From: Amia ocellicauda
Taxonomy: Eukaryota > Chordata > Actinopteri > Amiiformes > Amiidae
DNA length: 64,000 bases
Reading direction: 5' to 3'
Assembly: GCF_036373705.1 (NCBI RefSeq)
Contig: NC_089867.1
Coordinates: 24,385,323-24,449,322 of the forward strand
Shown piece after piece: positions 43,633 to 57,100 of the stretch; position 1 is the first letter of the stretch; every line of letters begins with the position of its first letter. A program made the translations under genes and the position numbers. The notes beneath the pieces were generated by a model. That model worked only from the letters and a program-made list of their open reading frames with translations, was not told the origin of the DNA and ran no database searches.

Positions 43633-45177
43633 TCACTGTTGTATTGACTCCAGTGGATGGATGCTATTGCCAAGTGTGGTCCTCCCTCCCTTGTCGACAG
43701 TGGGTGTCTTTCCTGTTCATCCATTAGGTTTAGTACAGCCAGAGTGGGGGGTCCATGTGCTTCGGTACATGCAATTCACACAGGGTCAAGCACAGAGAAC
43801 TAATCCATCAATACAGCAGTTGCTTATATGTCTATAACTACAGAACCAGAACAAATGTAAGCTGTTATCTCTTTGCAGCAGCTGTCAAAGTAGTATTAGA
43901 CAATGTGAATTTGACCCAGCGCCATCTTGGAAATTCACAATGTATTGTAAACAGTCGAGCAGATGCTATGTTGGAAGATGGATAACATCATGCCATCACC
44001 TTTGTTTATTTAATCATCTCATCCGCTTTCTTGGATTCCCTAAATGTAGGTCTTGGCTCACAATAAAGGAAACTCATTGTTCACAGGTCATTTTCTGACA
44101 TTTAAAGAGCAGCTACCAGGTTACAAAAACATACGGCATCATAATTCACCACAGGTCGCTTCCACTGTATCCGTAAAGTCCCTGTCTCTTTTTTTTTTGG
44201 TTTCAAAAGAGGCCATTGCTTTGAAAGAGCACAATCTGTCACGATCTCGCCATTGTCTGACCGCTAAGCCTGAGACTCATCCAGGGTAAACAGGAGTCAG
44301 TTTTACGGTTAAAGGCTGCAAGTGGCTGGCATAACTACTCACTCCCCTTTTGTATTTGTTCTTGCTTTTGCAGAAACCTTAAAATGAAAGAGGGGTGCAG
44401 AATTTAGTCAAGATAGTAGTCAAGTACATCCTCCCTCTCACCCTCTCCATTTGTAAATTCAGAATTGCCGCAGTCTAATCAGCTGTGCGGTTCTCTGTTT
44501 AATATCATCCTGTCTTGTCATGATTCCCCCCCCCCCCCTAAGAAACCGTTTGAAGTGGCGAGATGAAACGTCCCACCTTAGGTTAAAGTTGGTGAAGTGG
44601 TCTGCTCTATGATACGGCACAGAAGACGTGTGGGTGGGTATCTTTCATGTGTACCTTTTGATCAGCAGTTCTGTTTTCCTGTGGCTTCACCCCTGCTCAG
44701 AGATTGCTCTGCCATCTGCGGCTTTTCCCACCAAGTGCCCGGAACCCAAGCCATGGGGTCCAATGAGCGGAACCTGAACTCATCAGGGGGTCCGCACGTG
44801 CTGTCAGAGGTCATCCAGCACCCTCCCAGTGCCCAGCCAAGCAGACATAATTCAGAGGTAATTATTAGCTATTTCAATGCGATGAACTGGAAAACCGACC
44901 GATGGCGTGCATTGACAGTGTACAGTTCTGGGCACAAGCAATTCGAATATTTATTTAATCTGATGGTTCCCAAAGACCCCTCCCATCTTCATTCTTCATT
45001 CATTCTGATCTGTTATGAACGCATTTATACCTAGAATGGAGCAGATGAATAGTTATTTGTTTTGAAGGTGCATCCCGCAGGTTCTTGACACCCTTCACTT
45101 GATGAGACAGATCTTATTTCTTTTCCCAATGACCGTAATGTTCTGAATTATTGATTCTTTACACATTTGTGCATTTA
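43633..45177. other. Intergenic DNA
   Basis: No gene is firmly supported. A 157-nt splice-bounded open segment at 44701-44857 is the only exon-like structure. A C-homopolymer run lies at about 44526-44539. Confidence 0.45.
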
Positions 45178-46739
45178 CAGTGCATCCGGAAAGTATTCAC
45201 AGCGCTTCACTTTTTCCACATTTTGTTATGTTACAGCCTTATTCCAAAATGGATTAAATTCATTATTTTCCTCAAAATTCTACAAACAATATCCCATAAT
45301 GACAACATGAAAGAAGTTTGTTTGAAATCTTTGCAAAGATATTAAAAATAAAAAACAACAAAAGTACATGTACAGAAGTATTCACAGCCTTTGCTCAAAA
45401 CTTTGTTGAAGCACCTTTGGCACCAATTACAGCCTCAAGTCTTTTTGAGGATGATGCTACAAGCTTGGCACACCTATTTTTGGGCAGTTTCTCCCATTCT
45501 TCTTTGCAGGACCTCTCAAGCTCCATCAGGTTGGATGGGGAGCGTCGGTGCACAGCCATTTTCAGATCTCTCCAGAGATGTTCAATCGGGTTTAAGTCTG
45601 GGCTCTGGCTGGGTCACTCAAGGACATTCACAGAGTTGTCCTGTAGCCACTCCTTTGTTATCTTGGCTGTGTGCTTAGGGTCGTTGTCCTGTTGGAAGAT
45701 GAACCTTCGCCCCAGTCTGAGGTCCAGAGCGCTCTGGAGCAGGTTTTCATCAAGGATGTCTCTGTACATTGCGGCATTCATCTTTCCCTCGATCCTGACT
45801 AGTCTCCCAGTTCCTGCCGCTGAAAAACATCCCCACAGCATGATGCTGCCACCACCATGCTTCACTGTAGGGATGGTATTGGCCAGGTGATGAGCGGTGC
45901 CTGGTTTCCCCCAAACATGAGTTCAATCTTTGTTTCATCAGACCAGAGAATCCTTCAGGTGCCTTTTGGCAAACTCCAGGCGGGCTGTCATGTGCCTTTT
46001 ACTGAGGAGTGGCTTCCATCTGGCCACTCTACCATACAGGCCTGATTGGTGGAGTGCTGCAGAGATGGTTGTTCTTCTGGAAGGTTCCCCGCTCTCCACA
46101 GAGACACGCTGGAGCTCTGTCAGAGTGATCATCGGGTTCTTGGTCACCTCCTTGACTAAGGCCCTTCTCCCCCGATCACTCAGTTTGGCCGGGCGGCCAG
46201 CTCTAGGAAGAGTCCTGGTGGTTCCAAACTTCTTCCATTCATTGATGATGAAGGCCACTGTGCTCATTGGGACCTTCAATGCTGCAGACATTTTTCTGTA
46301 CCCTTCCCCAGATCTGTGCCTTCATACAAGGCGGTCTACAGACAATTCCTTGGACTTCATGGCTTGGTTTGTGCTCTGACATGCACTGTTAACTGTGGGA
46401 CCTTATATAGACAGGTGTGTGCCTTTCCAAATCATGTCCAATCAACTGAATTTACCACAGGTGGACTCCAATCAAGTTGTAGAAACATCTCAAGGATGAC
46501 CAGTGGAAACAGGATGCACCTGAGCTCAATTTTGAGTGTAATGTCAAAGGCTGTGAATTCTTATGTACATGTGCTTTTTTTGTTTTTTATTTTTAATAAA
46601 CTTCTTTCACGTTGTCATTATGGGATATTGTTTGTAGAATTTTGAGGAAAATCATGAATTTAATCCATTTTGGAATAAGGCTGTAACATCACAAAATGTG
46701 GAAAAAGTGAAGCGCTGTGAATACTTTCCGGATGCACTG
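45178..46739 (-). mobile_element. Decayed Tc1/mariner transposon of a second family
   Basis: TA at 45176-45177 and 46740-46741 flank ends reading CAGTGCATCCGGAAAGTATT and its inverted repeat AATACTTTCCGGATGCACTG. The transposase is on the minus strand but broken. This family differs from the one at 34334 both in ends and protein. Confidence 0.92.
45614..46291 (-). pseudogene. Tc1 transposase pseudogene (second family)
   Basis: Read on the minus strand: an N-terminal piece 46291-45938 (MSAALKVPMSTVAFIINEWK .. FAKRHLKDS) holds the DNA-binding region; a C-terminal piece 45865-45614 ([18 protein letters not shown] .. [14 protein letters not shown]) holds the glycine box and second catalytic Asp. 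Between them, bases are missing around the first catalytic Asp. A frame break follows the VNVLE stretch, before the Glu block. The sequence before 46291 that should hold the true start is also degraded. Confidence 0.88.
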
Positions 46740-46954
46740 TACATGGAAAGATTAGTAATTCTTATTTGTGAAGGGGAGCAGCAGGCTCTTGGCACACAGT
46801 TGGCACACTCCAGCAGTTCTTTTGAATCTCCTGCCGGCAGATTGAGGCTTCCTCCAACCTCGACCCGTTTTCTACCCGTTTGCCCACTGACTGTCATACA
46901 TTTTATTGGCATTTCACTTCAAGTACCTTTGTGAAACAATTATATTTCTTACCA

Positions 46955-47130
46955 GTCGCACCTTGGCCAGGGTAACTTACAATACATCATGTTAGTTTGT
47001 TGTTGTTTTAATTCATATTATGACCCCTTTATACAGTTGGGTTTGTCCTGGTGCTACCTATGTAAAGTGCCTAAGTAGGGTCGCCCACCTGCGGTTAAAC
47101 CCTTGACCAATTGCCCTGACCACTGCTCCC
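46955..47130 (+). repeat. Decayed SINE-like tail
   Basis: The order CCTTGGCCAGGGTAACTTAC, then TATACAGTTGGGTTTGTCCT, then CTGACCACTGCTCCCCC follows the widespread fish repeat tail that also appears inside the duplicated miip intron block. Strongly diverged. Confidence 0.4.
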
Positions 47131-48757
47131 CCTTTTGTCCTTTATAGGAATTGTATGTTGAATTATATTAGCCTGCCTCTGTATTTTACACCCATTTACA
47201 CACACTAAACGAAGGTGACCACAGAATCTCCATTACTTTACACCCTTTTATCAAAAAAGTTCACAGACCAGTTCTCATAGAATTCAACAGCCTGGTTCAC
47301 ACTAGATAGTAGATATGATCTCACCACAATCTGCTTCCTGTTTGCCCCTTTCCACATTTCCGTACAGTGAATCAGTATCAGTGTCTGTCATTCACTTCTA
47401 ATACATCACACAACGGTTGATGTGCAGACGATATGACTGGTTGTTCCCCTCACTGATAAAATAAACATGGTGGGCTGGTGCTTTTTTTTTTTTTTTAAAT
47501 ATATGTGTGAGAGGGTGTGATATGTACAATAGATATTGATACAGAGGCACAGTAGTGCGTCGGGTAGACAGCTGCCAGTCTCCTGGCAGGATCGCTTCTC
47601 TAATGTGCAAATTTCCAGTTTAGGTACAACGGGAACATACGATTATGGAAATTGAAGGGAATAAATCTCAAATGCTGCAGTTTGGGGGCTGTGGTCAAAT
47701 GCACACTTCCCCATTTGCACTTTCAACTACAACCTCAAGTTTATTTTTCTCTCTCTCCCTCAGTAGAAATTTTGACCAGCATCTTAACGGGACAGCCCCA
47801 GCCACCATTTCGGCTTGCTTTCGGAGTCATGAATGAGATCGGGGTAAACTGGTGTTTTCTCAATTGAAGTGATGACCTCTTCCCCCTTCGCTTTCCGGTT
47901 AATGTTGTGGTTCCTGGGTGGTGCTGGAGTTTCTGTCTCTCTTCCAGGGGAGGATTGAGCCTCGCAGAGTTCATGTAAACTGACCGGTCAGAGATTTGAA
48001 ATCCACTGACATTTACCAGAAATGTTGTGTTTGTTTTACTTAAAGTATGAATTCGAATGCCTCCCTGAGCCTGTCATGCCTTAAGCGATGAGCTTTTCTG
48101 TAACTGGAAGAATTCAGCTATTTCCACTCCTGCTTTATGAATTTTACATTTTAAATTAGGCACAACTCGGCAGTGACTTGGGTGTTTTGTGCAGAATTAA
48201 GTTGCTCGAGGTCAACGAGCTGAAGTGAATTGTAGTTTATCCTTTGGTTAAGGTTCAACTTTGACTGTATTCAACTCTAAATGTATGTCACAGGCATGCA
48301 GGAAATTACATAGGAGGGACAAAAAGGGATTTTATTTATTTATCGATTGATTTGCATTAATCTGATCCTTAGTCTCTGCTTATTGTGAAGAAAGAGGAAC
48401 TGAGACCTTTTTTATTTTGCCACCTTTAGTCCCAGTTGATATTCAGTAAGAAACTTAACAAACATGACGTGGTGCTAACCTTACAGGCTGTAGAGTTGTG
48501 TAACACAAGTTCCTTACAATCACTAAAGTGTTGCATTCATCTTAATTTGCTGTAACGCATCTCGAGCGTGACCAAGGGCTGGTCTTGGCAGTGTGGTCCC
48601 CTGTGCTGTGTTGTGAAAGGGTGATGGAGCCTGGTGCAGACTTTCATGCACACCTTGTCGGTTGTGCAAGGTGTAAGTGTGTGGGAGTGCAATAGAGGAA
48701 CGGGGAATTCTAATGTGTTGTTAGTCTTCTAGTTACTTCTCTAGAAAAACATGACCT

Positions 48758-49030
48758 GTTTTTATATATATATATATATAAAAAAAAATTGTTTTGACTA
48801 AATATGGGCTGGTATATTTTTTTTGGAGGGGTCCTTTATCTAAGGTAACTCACATTTCACCAGGAACTGTAAAATGTAAAGTGCTAGTTGCAGAGTGTAT
48901 TGCAGAGTGGTATATCTATCTCTCTCTCTCTCTCTCTTTATATATATATATATATCAATGTCTATCTTAATATATTAATATATCAATATCTCATATATAT
49001 CAATATCTCTATCTATCTATCTATCTCTAT
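48758..49030. repeat. Cluster of TA, TC and TATC microsatellites
   Basis: TA runs at about 48762-48780 and 48938-48955, a TC run at about 48921-48937 and interrupted ATCT units to about 49027. Confidence 0.85.
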
Positions 49031-49755
49031 GTATGTAGGCTATGCATATTTGATGAAATGAAGGAAATGGCTTTAGCATCAAATTGAGAATCTAATTTGA
49101 GCAGAATGCTATTTTATTATTTAACATTTGTGACTGAAACTTTCAAGAACAGTCTGTTTGTCTGCTTGCAAAGTATTGAGTGTTTATTTCAGGTTGAAGT
49201 TGAGCGTGCACACCAGAGCAGATCCATGATTGTTTGTTGTGTGAATGATGTGTGTCAAACTGGGAAATTCCACCAATAAGTGTCTGACAAAAAGCTAACC
49301 TTAACACCCACGCACCTCGACCATGCAGATTATAAAATATTTTGACATTGCAAATAAAATGGGAAGTATAGGACATTTTAAACACTTCTTCAGAGATCTC
49401 AGAGAAGACGTTACACTATACCCATTCATAAGTGCAGACCTATATCTGTGTGTCCAACAGGCGATATTATTTATCTAATCTCTATACATGAAGACACTAA
49501 AGAACTCACTTTAGCTTCATGTATGTATTCGGTATTTGATCAAATATTTGATATTCAGAAAATATTTTTCACTGATCTAAATATATACATCACACAACCA
49601 GTGAGTAACTTTGACTCTTCAATTATGTACAATGAGCAAGTCTCATGAATCATCACGCCAAAAAACAGTTGCCAGGTGGGATTTGTTTAACGCGCGGGAC
49701 TTAAGGATTAAATATTGACATTGTCGTGTTTCGTAAATATCGACGTCTCCTAACT

Positions 49756-50232
49756 GGACAGTTATAAACACCTGCGTCTGGCCGCGTCGCTACCTCAGTC
49801 CGGGGCCCAGGTTTGCACGCAGACTCCCGCTCGCAGCTGTCCAGATGTTGACTGCATGCTGCAAACTAGAGAGCTGGCCAGATTGTAACGGAGGGCGATT
49901 GTTGCAGAACACAGAGCTGCCGCGTTTCCCGCATCCCCTGCTCGGCCACGTCGTCTGTCGGCAGCTGAGCGGGCATCTGTTTGCGCCGCCGTGAAGTGCG
50001 GCAATCACGGCCAGCAGCGCCGCGGCAGGGTGGTGCGAGTCGGAGCCGTCCGAGCAAGTGTTTTCTGTCTCGTAACTATAACGACCCCAATGCCACCTCA
50101 CATGTGTGTAACTGCTGTCCCGCCCACACACGGAAACATAAGTCCTCCGCATGGCCGCGAACTGACAGTGCAACAGCTCCCTTCACTGAGCGAACAGCCG
50201 GCGCTACACAGAGTAACCAGCCCTGACAACTA
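49756..50232. promoter_or_regulatory. CpG-rich block upstream of the TNF-receptor gene
   Basis: Local CpG density is high between about 49770 and 50230, in contrast to the AT-rich flanks. It ends 0.17 kb before the receptor's start codon. It is a natural candidate for the promoter. Open frames on both strands through it are short and unsupported. Confidence 0.4.
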
Positions 50233-50396
50233 ACCACAACAGCTACAGCAGTCTCTACCGACAGGCCTGCCGCACACCTAATTTACATGAAAATAGTAAT
50301 ATTGCTTATGAATTATTTTTGGTCTTGATTGGTTATGTAGCTCATGAGAGCAGAATTGGAAATACTGATCAGGTGTCCCCCAGTGACCCGAGCATC

Positions 50397-50471
50397 ATGG
50401 ACCACCGCTGCTCCTCCACCCTGGCTCTCGCCGTGACCCTCTGGCTGCTGCCCCTGCTCGTGTCCAGTGCG
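50397..50471 (+). CDS. tnfrsf1b: TNF-receptor exon 1 (signal peptide)
   Basis: 25 codons, MDHRCSSTLALAVTLWLLP.., a charged start, a Leu-rich core and a small-residue end (SSA), so cleavage near the exon end is likely. Good start context (ATCATGG) and consensus donor GTAAGT, phase 0. Confidence 0.8.
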
Positions 50472-51063
50472 GTAAGTGACCGTCTCTCGCTCTGTCCCTG
50501 GAGGGAAGACGGCATTTGATGTTGGGTCTTCTCTTGTGCTGCTTCGTGTTTTCTGCTGTGCAACTCACTCTGGTTAAAAACAAAGCATGCAAATAATAAT
50601 AGGCATCAGAAACTCTTGTTATTTATTATCATCATCACTTTTTTCCATTGCCTACTTCTGCATTTTTGTATCAGTACAAAAATACTGTTTTACTGTAATG
50701 CAATGTCTTTAAGCAGATGCAATTGATAGATTCATTATAGCAGCCATTCTTACTAGTATTATTAGTATTTGCAGAGAGAACCCTTGACCTCTGTGCTCCG
50801 TGCAGGTTTTATTCCAAATATTGCACTTTACTGAGCCTCAGCCTAACCCATTGAACCTAAAAATGTATTTATTTGATCACAATTTGTTAAAGCGCTCTTT
50901 TTGCATGAAAGAAAAAGAGAAGCATCCCCCCAGCCCCCATTCCAGTGCTGAACGTATCTGACGGGGCTGTTGCAGGACTGTGCTCTTATTATCAAAAGAG
51001 TGGCGATGCTGGGCACATGTAGCTGCCAGACTCTCATTCATTCATTCGACACCGCCCCTCCCC

Positions 51064-51109
<46 letters not shown>

Positions 51110-54100
51110 TCTCCTCTCGAGTTGTGGTGAGACCGTGGCATTCTCCCAGCCTCCGCCGGCTGGGCTGCAGCACCACGGGGCTTCACTTACTGTAAAGCAG
51201 CTCAGGTGAATTCACCTGGAAATTCTTGCCCTGGCTGCTGTGCAGGGCTGCTTCCGGTCTGAACCCGTCTGTCCCTGCAGTGGTTGTGATTATACAAGGA
51301 AGCAGAGCTAAAGGTACAGGAAAGCAGCGCAGTGTGGTTACCATACCTTGTGAGAAAGCAGCGTTGCACTTCAGTAGCGTCTCTCTCGCTGCACCGCTGT
51401 GAACTTCCCCTAGATCCTCCTGGGGTTAATCTATCATAGAAACTTCAGCGGAGGAGGATTTTTGTTTATTGCCTTGTTTTATTGATGAACATTTAACATC
51501 GTGGATCAATTGCTTCTTAATTCTTAATTTAAAGTGATTGTTTTGTTTGATATCAGACTCTCCCATGACTCTGCAAGCCAGTGGAGACATTATTGTTGAC
51601 AAGATGTCAATTTGATGTAGCAGAAGTCAGCAAGCAGGTCGTGAGTAGAGAGCAAGCAGTGATTCACTGGGCTGTGGACTTCCTGCAAGGCGCATCGAGA
51701 TGTTGCTGACTTATTGACCAGCTCGCTCTCACAGTGAAGGCTAGCGAGGTGTCCAGCGGTTAGCAAGATAAAAAGTAAAAGTATAAAAGTGTTTGATCAG
51801 AGATGCTTCTAGGAAGAAAGTTGAGAGAAATTCCCCTGAAGAAGTAAATGTCAGTTGTGTGTGAACTATGAGTAAAACAATGTATACTGAGTGCATTATC
51901 TTTCAGACTCATTAAATAAACCACTTCTTATTTTTAGAATGCACAGGACTGACAACAATCAAAACCCTTTGTTGTTGTTTCTGCTGCTACTGTTTTTCCC
52001 CTTTCACACTTTTTTTCTTCATTACAGTAGAAGGGAATTTTTCATGTTATGTTTGAAATGAAGTAATTAATCATTAGTTGGTGCGATGAACTAAACTTTC
52101 TCCTAAGTAGATTGCTTGCTTCCGTGCATTTTAGTGCTACATGGATTATATCTTTATCATACGACCATGTTTACAGTAAAGGACCTACTTAGTTGAAACC
52201 ACTTTGTCCTGGCTTTGCTGTGGTAACACATTGGAAAGACTACAGTCAAATGCAGATGTGGTCTCTTAAAAGGCTGAACCCATATTGACGATTCACCTCA
52301 AGGGATTTAAAGTTGATGCACTCAATATTAATCTTAGGAAGAATGTTTTGCTCGGTTTCTCTAGGATGTTTTGTAGCTTGCAAAGACATTTCTCCGACAC
52401 AAGCCTTCTCTGCAGGGGCTGGGAAACTACATGGACCACAAATCCCAACAGCCATTTCCATTGGCCGGACATATCTTGTGCACTTCGAAGATCGGCGGAG
52501 GGGGGGGGCATGAAATCCAAATCAAAACAAAGCATATGTTTCTGGTTTTCTTTTAGTTTTTAAAGTGGTGTATGAAATTAAATTTGCCATGTACTTCCCC
52601 TCCTTGCAAAATAGAAGAGAAGCACAATCATTGTGATTAAAACTGGCTTGTGAAACTCTGTAGGAGGCTGCAGTACAGAGATTACTGGCACGCCATACAG
52701 AGGGAAAACGAGAGTCCAAGGAGCCCAGAGGCACTATAGCCTCGGTGACAATGGCATCCGTCTGAACCGCTACACAGCTCGGTTTTGTCATGACAGGCGT
52801 TCGCTCAGAATAGACTCGGCTTCATCTCTGGAAGCACACTGTGGAGAGGGTGCTTCTACCCAGCCACGGTGTTGCTGTGTCTTTATTTCTACAGAAAGCT
52901 CTGACACATAAAAAGTGTTAATCATTCTGGGGAAATCTGTTGGTTTTACTGTTCTTCTCGACACCCCTGGTCAGTGCATTTAGTTCTGATCACAGGTCTG
53001 ACTCAGGCACGGTGGGTGGTTGTGAGATTTGCATATCATTTTGGAATGGAAATGTGGCTTACTTCTTATCACCTATGGTTTTGCCAGGTCCCCCCCCGGT
53101 CAGTATGTGGCAACATTTCAGTGAAGTGAGCATGCAACCGTGTGATGTGGCAACACAGGTTTGTAGCCTGCTGGGGATATATTACCAAATACCATGGGAC
53201 AGAGAGGAAAAAGTTTAAGCAAAAAATCAATGCACAAAATATATTGTATTTGCAAAATGAGAGATGTGTTGTCGTGCCGAAGATGGACCCATGAAATGTG
53301 CAGAGAACGTTACTGTGCAACAATCTGAGAATATGAATGTTATATCCAGGGTCATATGTTTCTGCAGCAAGGTTAGGGTCAGGGTTAGAGATGATCGTCA
53401 AATAGAGTTTAACTAAATGCAATTTGAAGGTATCTCAAGTGTACTTTTATTCTGGCAGCTAAAGTTGTCTGGTTTGGTCCCACCTCTGGGTTATCAGATG
53501 TCTCTTATGGCACTTTGGTGTTTGTTGAGAAATGAAAGCTTCATTATCTTGCAAACTGCGGTCTGCTGTAGCCTTGAACTTACTAGATCAAGCTGGTGTC
53601 TCTCACTCGACTTCAGGTTAGTTCGTTTTTTGGCTGCTGTTCAGGATAACTGCAAAGAGGATCTCTGTGGGCTACGTGCGGTGCCGAACCTGTTCCTGTG
53701 GGTTTTTATAGTCCTTGCTGTGATTGCCTGAATCCCTTTTTAAAAAGTAAAATATCCCCAAAACATTTTAACTGAATAGATGTGTGACATTAGGAACGGG
53801 CGCTCGAATTCTTCCAGCATGGGAAGATCCTTCTCTTGCAGATAATGCATTTGAGATGCATCATTCGACCTACTGTCACTGCAGTCTGAGCTCGAGTCCA
53901 GGCTGAAGGTTTTCTTTGTGGGGAAACTGGATTTGAGTCAGGCTTCCCGAGAGCACAGAGCCCGTCAGCCCACACACCAATCTCAAAACCAGGCCTGGTG
54001 CGTGTCAGAAGACTGTGGTTCCTACCAGGGGACTGCACCATCGCACAGCTGAGAAGATCTACCACATCTGTGTCAATGCTGCAACTAATAACTGTTTCAA

Positions 54101-57100
54101 CTGGCAGCCACACTAGATCCCTACGGAAAAGAATCGATTTGATACGAGTCTGGAGTGGCCGTTGTGAGCATTCAGATTCCCGTGCTGTGAGGATAGTCTT
54201 ATTGCCCTTTAAGCTTTTAGACAAACAAATCTCGAACTGCTTAGCATTTGCTGCCTCCTGAATGAAACCACGATTAGAAACAATATAGGAAACCCAGACG
54301 GGTTTAAATAACACCCAACTCGGTTGATTGCACCACATATCCCTTCCGAACGCATAACCCAATTCTGTACTTGTGCCCTTAATAGTTTAAATAGATTTCC
54401 ACTCATAATACGATTTCAGTCCTGACTCAGACCACATATTCCCACACTCCTACTTAGTGCACATTTTGACCAGGCACTTCTGGTAAGCATTTATACGTAG
54501 AGGCCTAAAAAATTTAGTAAAAATAAATAACCTATATAGATATAGGACTGTATTTTCCACCGTGGGCTTGTCATCTACTGAAAGTAATTTGATGGTGAGT
54601 TTTCTCTCAGCCACAATACTGTTTCACTCCACTGCAATGGGTGCCCTGTCCTCGTTCCCATTGTAGCACATCTGTATCCTGACTGATACTCAGAGGTACC
54701 AAGGTGTGGCAGCCGATGAAAAGACTGGTTTCATCCCACCCAACAGTTTCTATTCAGATCGCCCATATTTGCTCAGACGTCCTCAGACTTTATTTCGGGC
54801 AGGGTGTGGTGGAGGTGACTGATGCAACTTAGGCTAGGGTAGCTCAGTCTCAGTTCTAGGAATGATATTTCCACCCTTGAAGGGTAATGTAGCTCAAGTC
54901 AGCCCCTTGAATGACTGGCAGGGTTAACTGGTAAATGGAAACAGCAGCTCCCAACCCCACTGACTCAGCAGTACAGAACTGTCAAGTGCGAAATAAGTCA
55001 TGGTACTTATCTCCATCAACCTCAAGGCTTTTAACAGGAATTACCAATCAGCCAGCATCTAGAGGTTAGCGCGAGCCTCTTTCTAGAGTCTGTCTAGAGT
55101 CGAGTCGTCCTGCTCCTGTCCTGGCGTTTCTGTAGGGTTTGGGCCTACACCTAAAAACTTTACAATGGTGATTGTTGTCCCAGTCCTTCCCATAGTGCTC
55201 TGTGGCCGGTGCTCACAAATTTATGGAGGACAGCTACCAGATCTGAAAAGCAAACGTTCTCGCCTGCTCTCTGCGCTCTGAGTAATATCTTGCACTGCGT
55301 AATTCTGCAACGGCCTGCTGCTGTATATGCACTGCTTTCCAGTCAAGCAGTAATGCTGTTTCCTGGCAGGTGTTTACAGATGCACCGAGGCCCAGATTAA
55401 AATAAATACAACAGATAAACACACTCAGGAAGTCCCTTTGACCCACATGCTATTTTTATTAATGACGGCTGACACAGAAGAAAGAAAAGAAACAAATGAC
55501 TTGGGCTTTCCCACTTGGTTGGATTTCCAGCATGTGTATTAAATAATAAACATCCTCTGAGGTGGCTTCCCTTTTCTAGTCCAGGAATCATGTCTCTTCT
55601 GACAGGAATGTCTGGAGAAGGTTTCAGGTGAAGAGCAGAATTGCACAACCTTCAGTGTTTATGGGAGATCTCGGGGAATGTATTGGTTGCCAGGCATGGC
55701 TGGCGCTGCGCTCCTCGGGCCGTGGGAGTGGGAGCTGTGGAGAGAGAGCTGGCTGGACCACATGTGGGATTTTGTGAAATCAGAATGAGCCACATTGACT
55801 CGGGGAAGCCAAATAAAGACAAAATAATGTCTTAGACTTACAGAGGTGCACTGACTTTGAGTTTGTGAGATTTCCCTCTGTGGATTTTATTTTTTAAATG
55901 TTTATCTTGTACTTTGTTAGTCAGTGTGATTAACAACGTGATTTTAAAATAAGAGAGGCACTGAAAAAAGTGATGTGTAAATGATTACCAAAAGACCAGC
56001 ATTTCCCAAAAGCATTGGTAAGCATAGACCATATTCCAGACCATATTAATTATGCTCTCTTTCTTTCATGACAGAAGCCTTTATGACTTATAGTCTGAGT
56101 TTACACAAGGAGCATTTTAAGCATTGCAAAAGTGCAGTAGTGCAATCAATACAAAACACAAGTGCAGAATTAATACAGTCGCACAACAAAGCCATGAACA
56201 ACATTTCAACACCCCCTGCAGTGTCGGAAGTAACACGCTCTTCTCCGGCTCACACAGCGACGTGGATGTCGAATGCCTGCCGTGTCGGATGCCCGCTTTG
56301 GCCCGTGTTCTGAATAAGAGATTTGAAACCTGCACTCCTTTAGGCTCCCAGGCTTCTGGTGGTGGTTTGTGTTGTGCACGTGTCACAGTCACCTGCGCAA
56401 AGCGTGTCATGACTAATGAGTTTGGGGGACCTAGCTCGGTAGTAGTAAATCTGCGGTGGTTTCAGACCGGAACGCCCCCCGCCCCCCGCCCCCCGCCCCC
56501 GCTGGGTTTCTGATCAGTCTCTGGACGGCAGAGCAATCCCACCAGTGATGAAGTGCTTCCGTTTTTTCACACATGAGAAACTACAGTTCTGCGCTGTGTG
56601 TGTGAAGGGGGATAGGCGGGGGGGACTAGCCCTCACATGTGGTTGTGTTGTATTTGTAGTTCTTGCAGTGCAGAGCCAAAGTCACCCACATCAATGTGAA
56701 GTGTCGCTCAAAGCTTCTTGTTCTTTCTGGTTTTCGCACATTCGCATTGTGTTGCAGCTGCTGTGTCCTTTAATGCGCAATTCTGCACTCCCTTTCACCT
56801 GCTGCACTTTCATTGGCCTCCAAAACATTTCCCACCACTTTCCTTTCAGTTTTGATATTGGGGGTTGCGGGGGCACGATGGTCTCTGTGTGGAGTGGGCC
56901 TGCTTTCCCTGTGGCTGATGCCTTTATTAATAATATTAATATAAATGTTATACATACAGCATGCAAACATTATTGTACTCTAAAGTATCAGGACAACAGA
57001 AAGGAAAGAAAACAATCCACTAACTGCTCACTATGCTTTCAATAGTGGTATGACTGCTTCAGTGCTGAGATGTGACTTCTTGTGTGAGGTTTGTGTAAGC

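Larger units (their letters stand above)
46742..49755. other. Intergenic DNA with simple repeats
   Basis: Holds a decayed SINE-like tail (about 46955-47130), T and A homopolymers, and TA and TC microsatellites (about 48758-49030). No gene recognised. Confidence 0.5.

Noticed and set aside
52400..52500. Possible promoter (ACTACATGGACCACAAATCCC and CCATTGGCC)
   Set aside because: Only a loose resemblance to ZNF143 and NF-Y sites, in the middle of an intron, with no CpG island or exon.
53790..54362. 190-codon minus-strand frame in TNF-receptor intron 1
   Set aside because: Mixed hydrophilic product with no motif I recognise; no acceptor, donor or promoter support. Could be reconsidered with RNA data.
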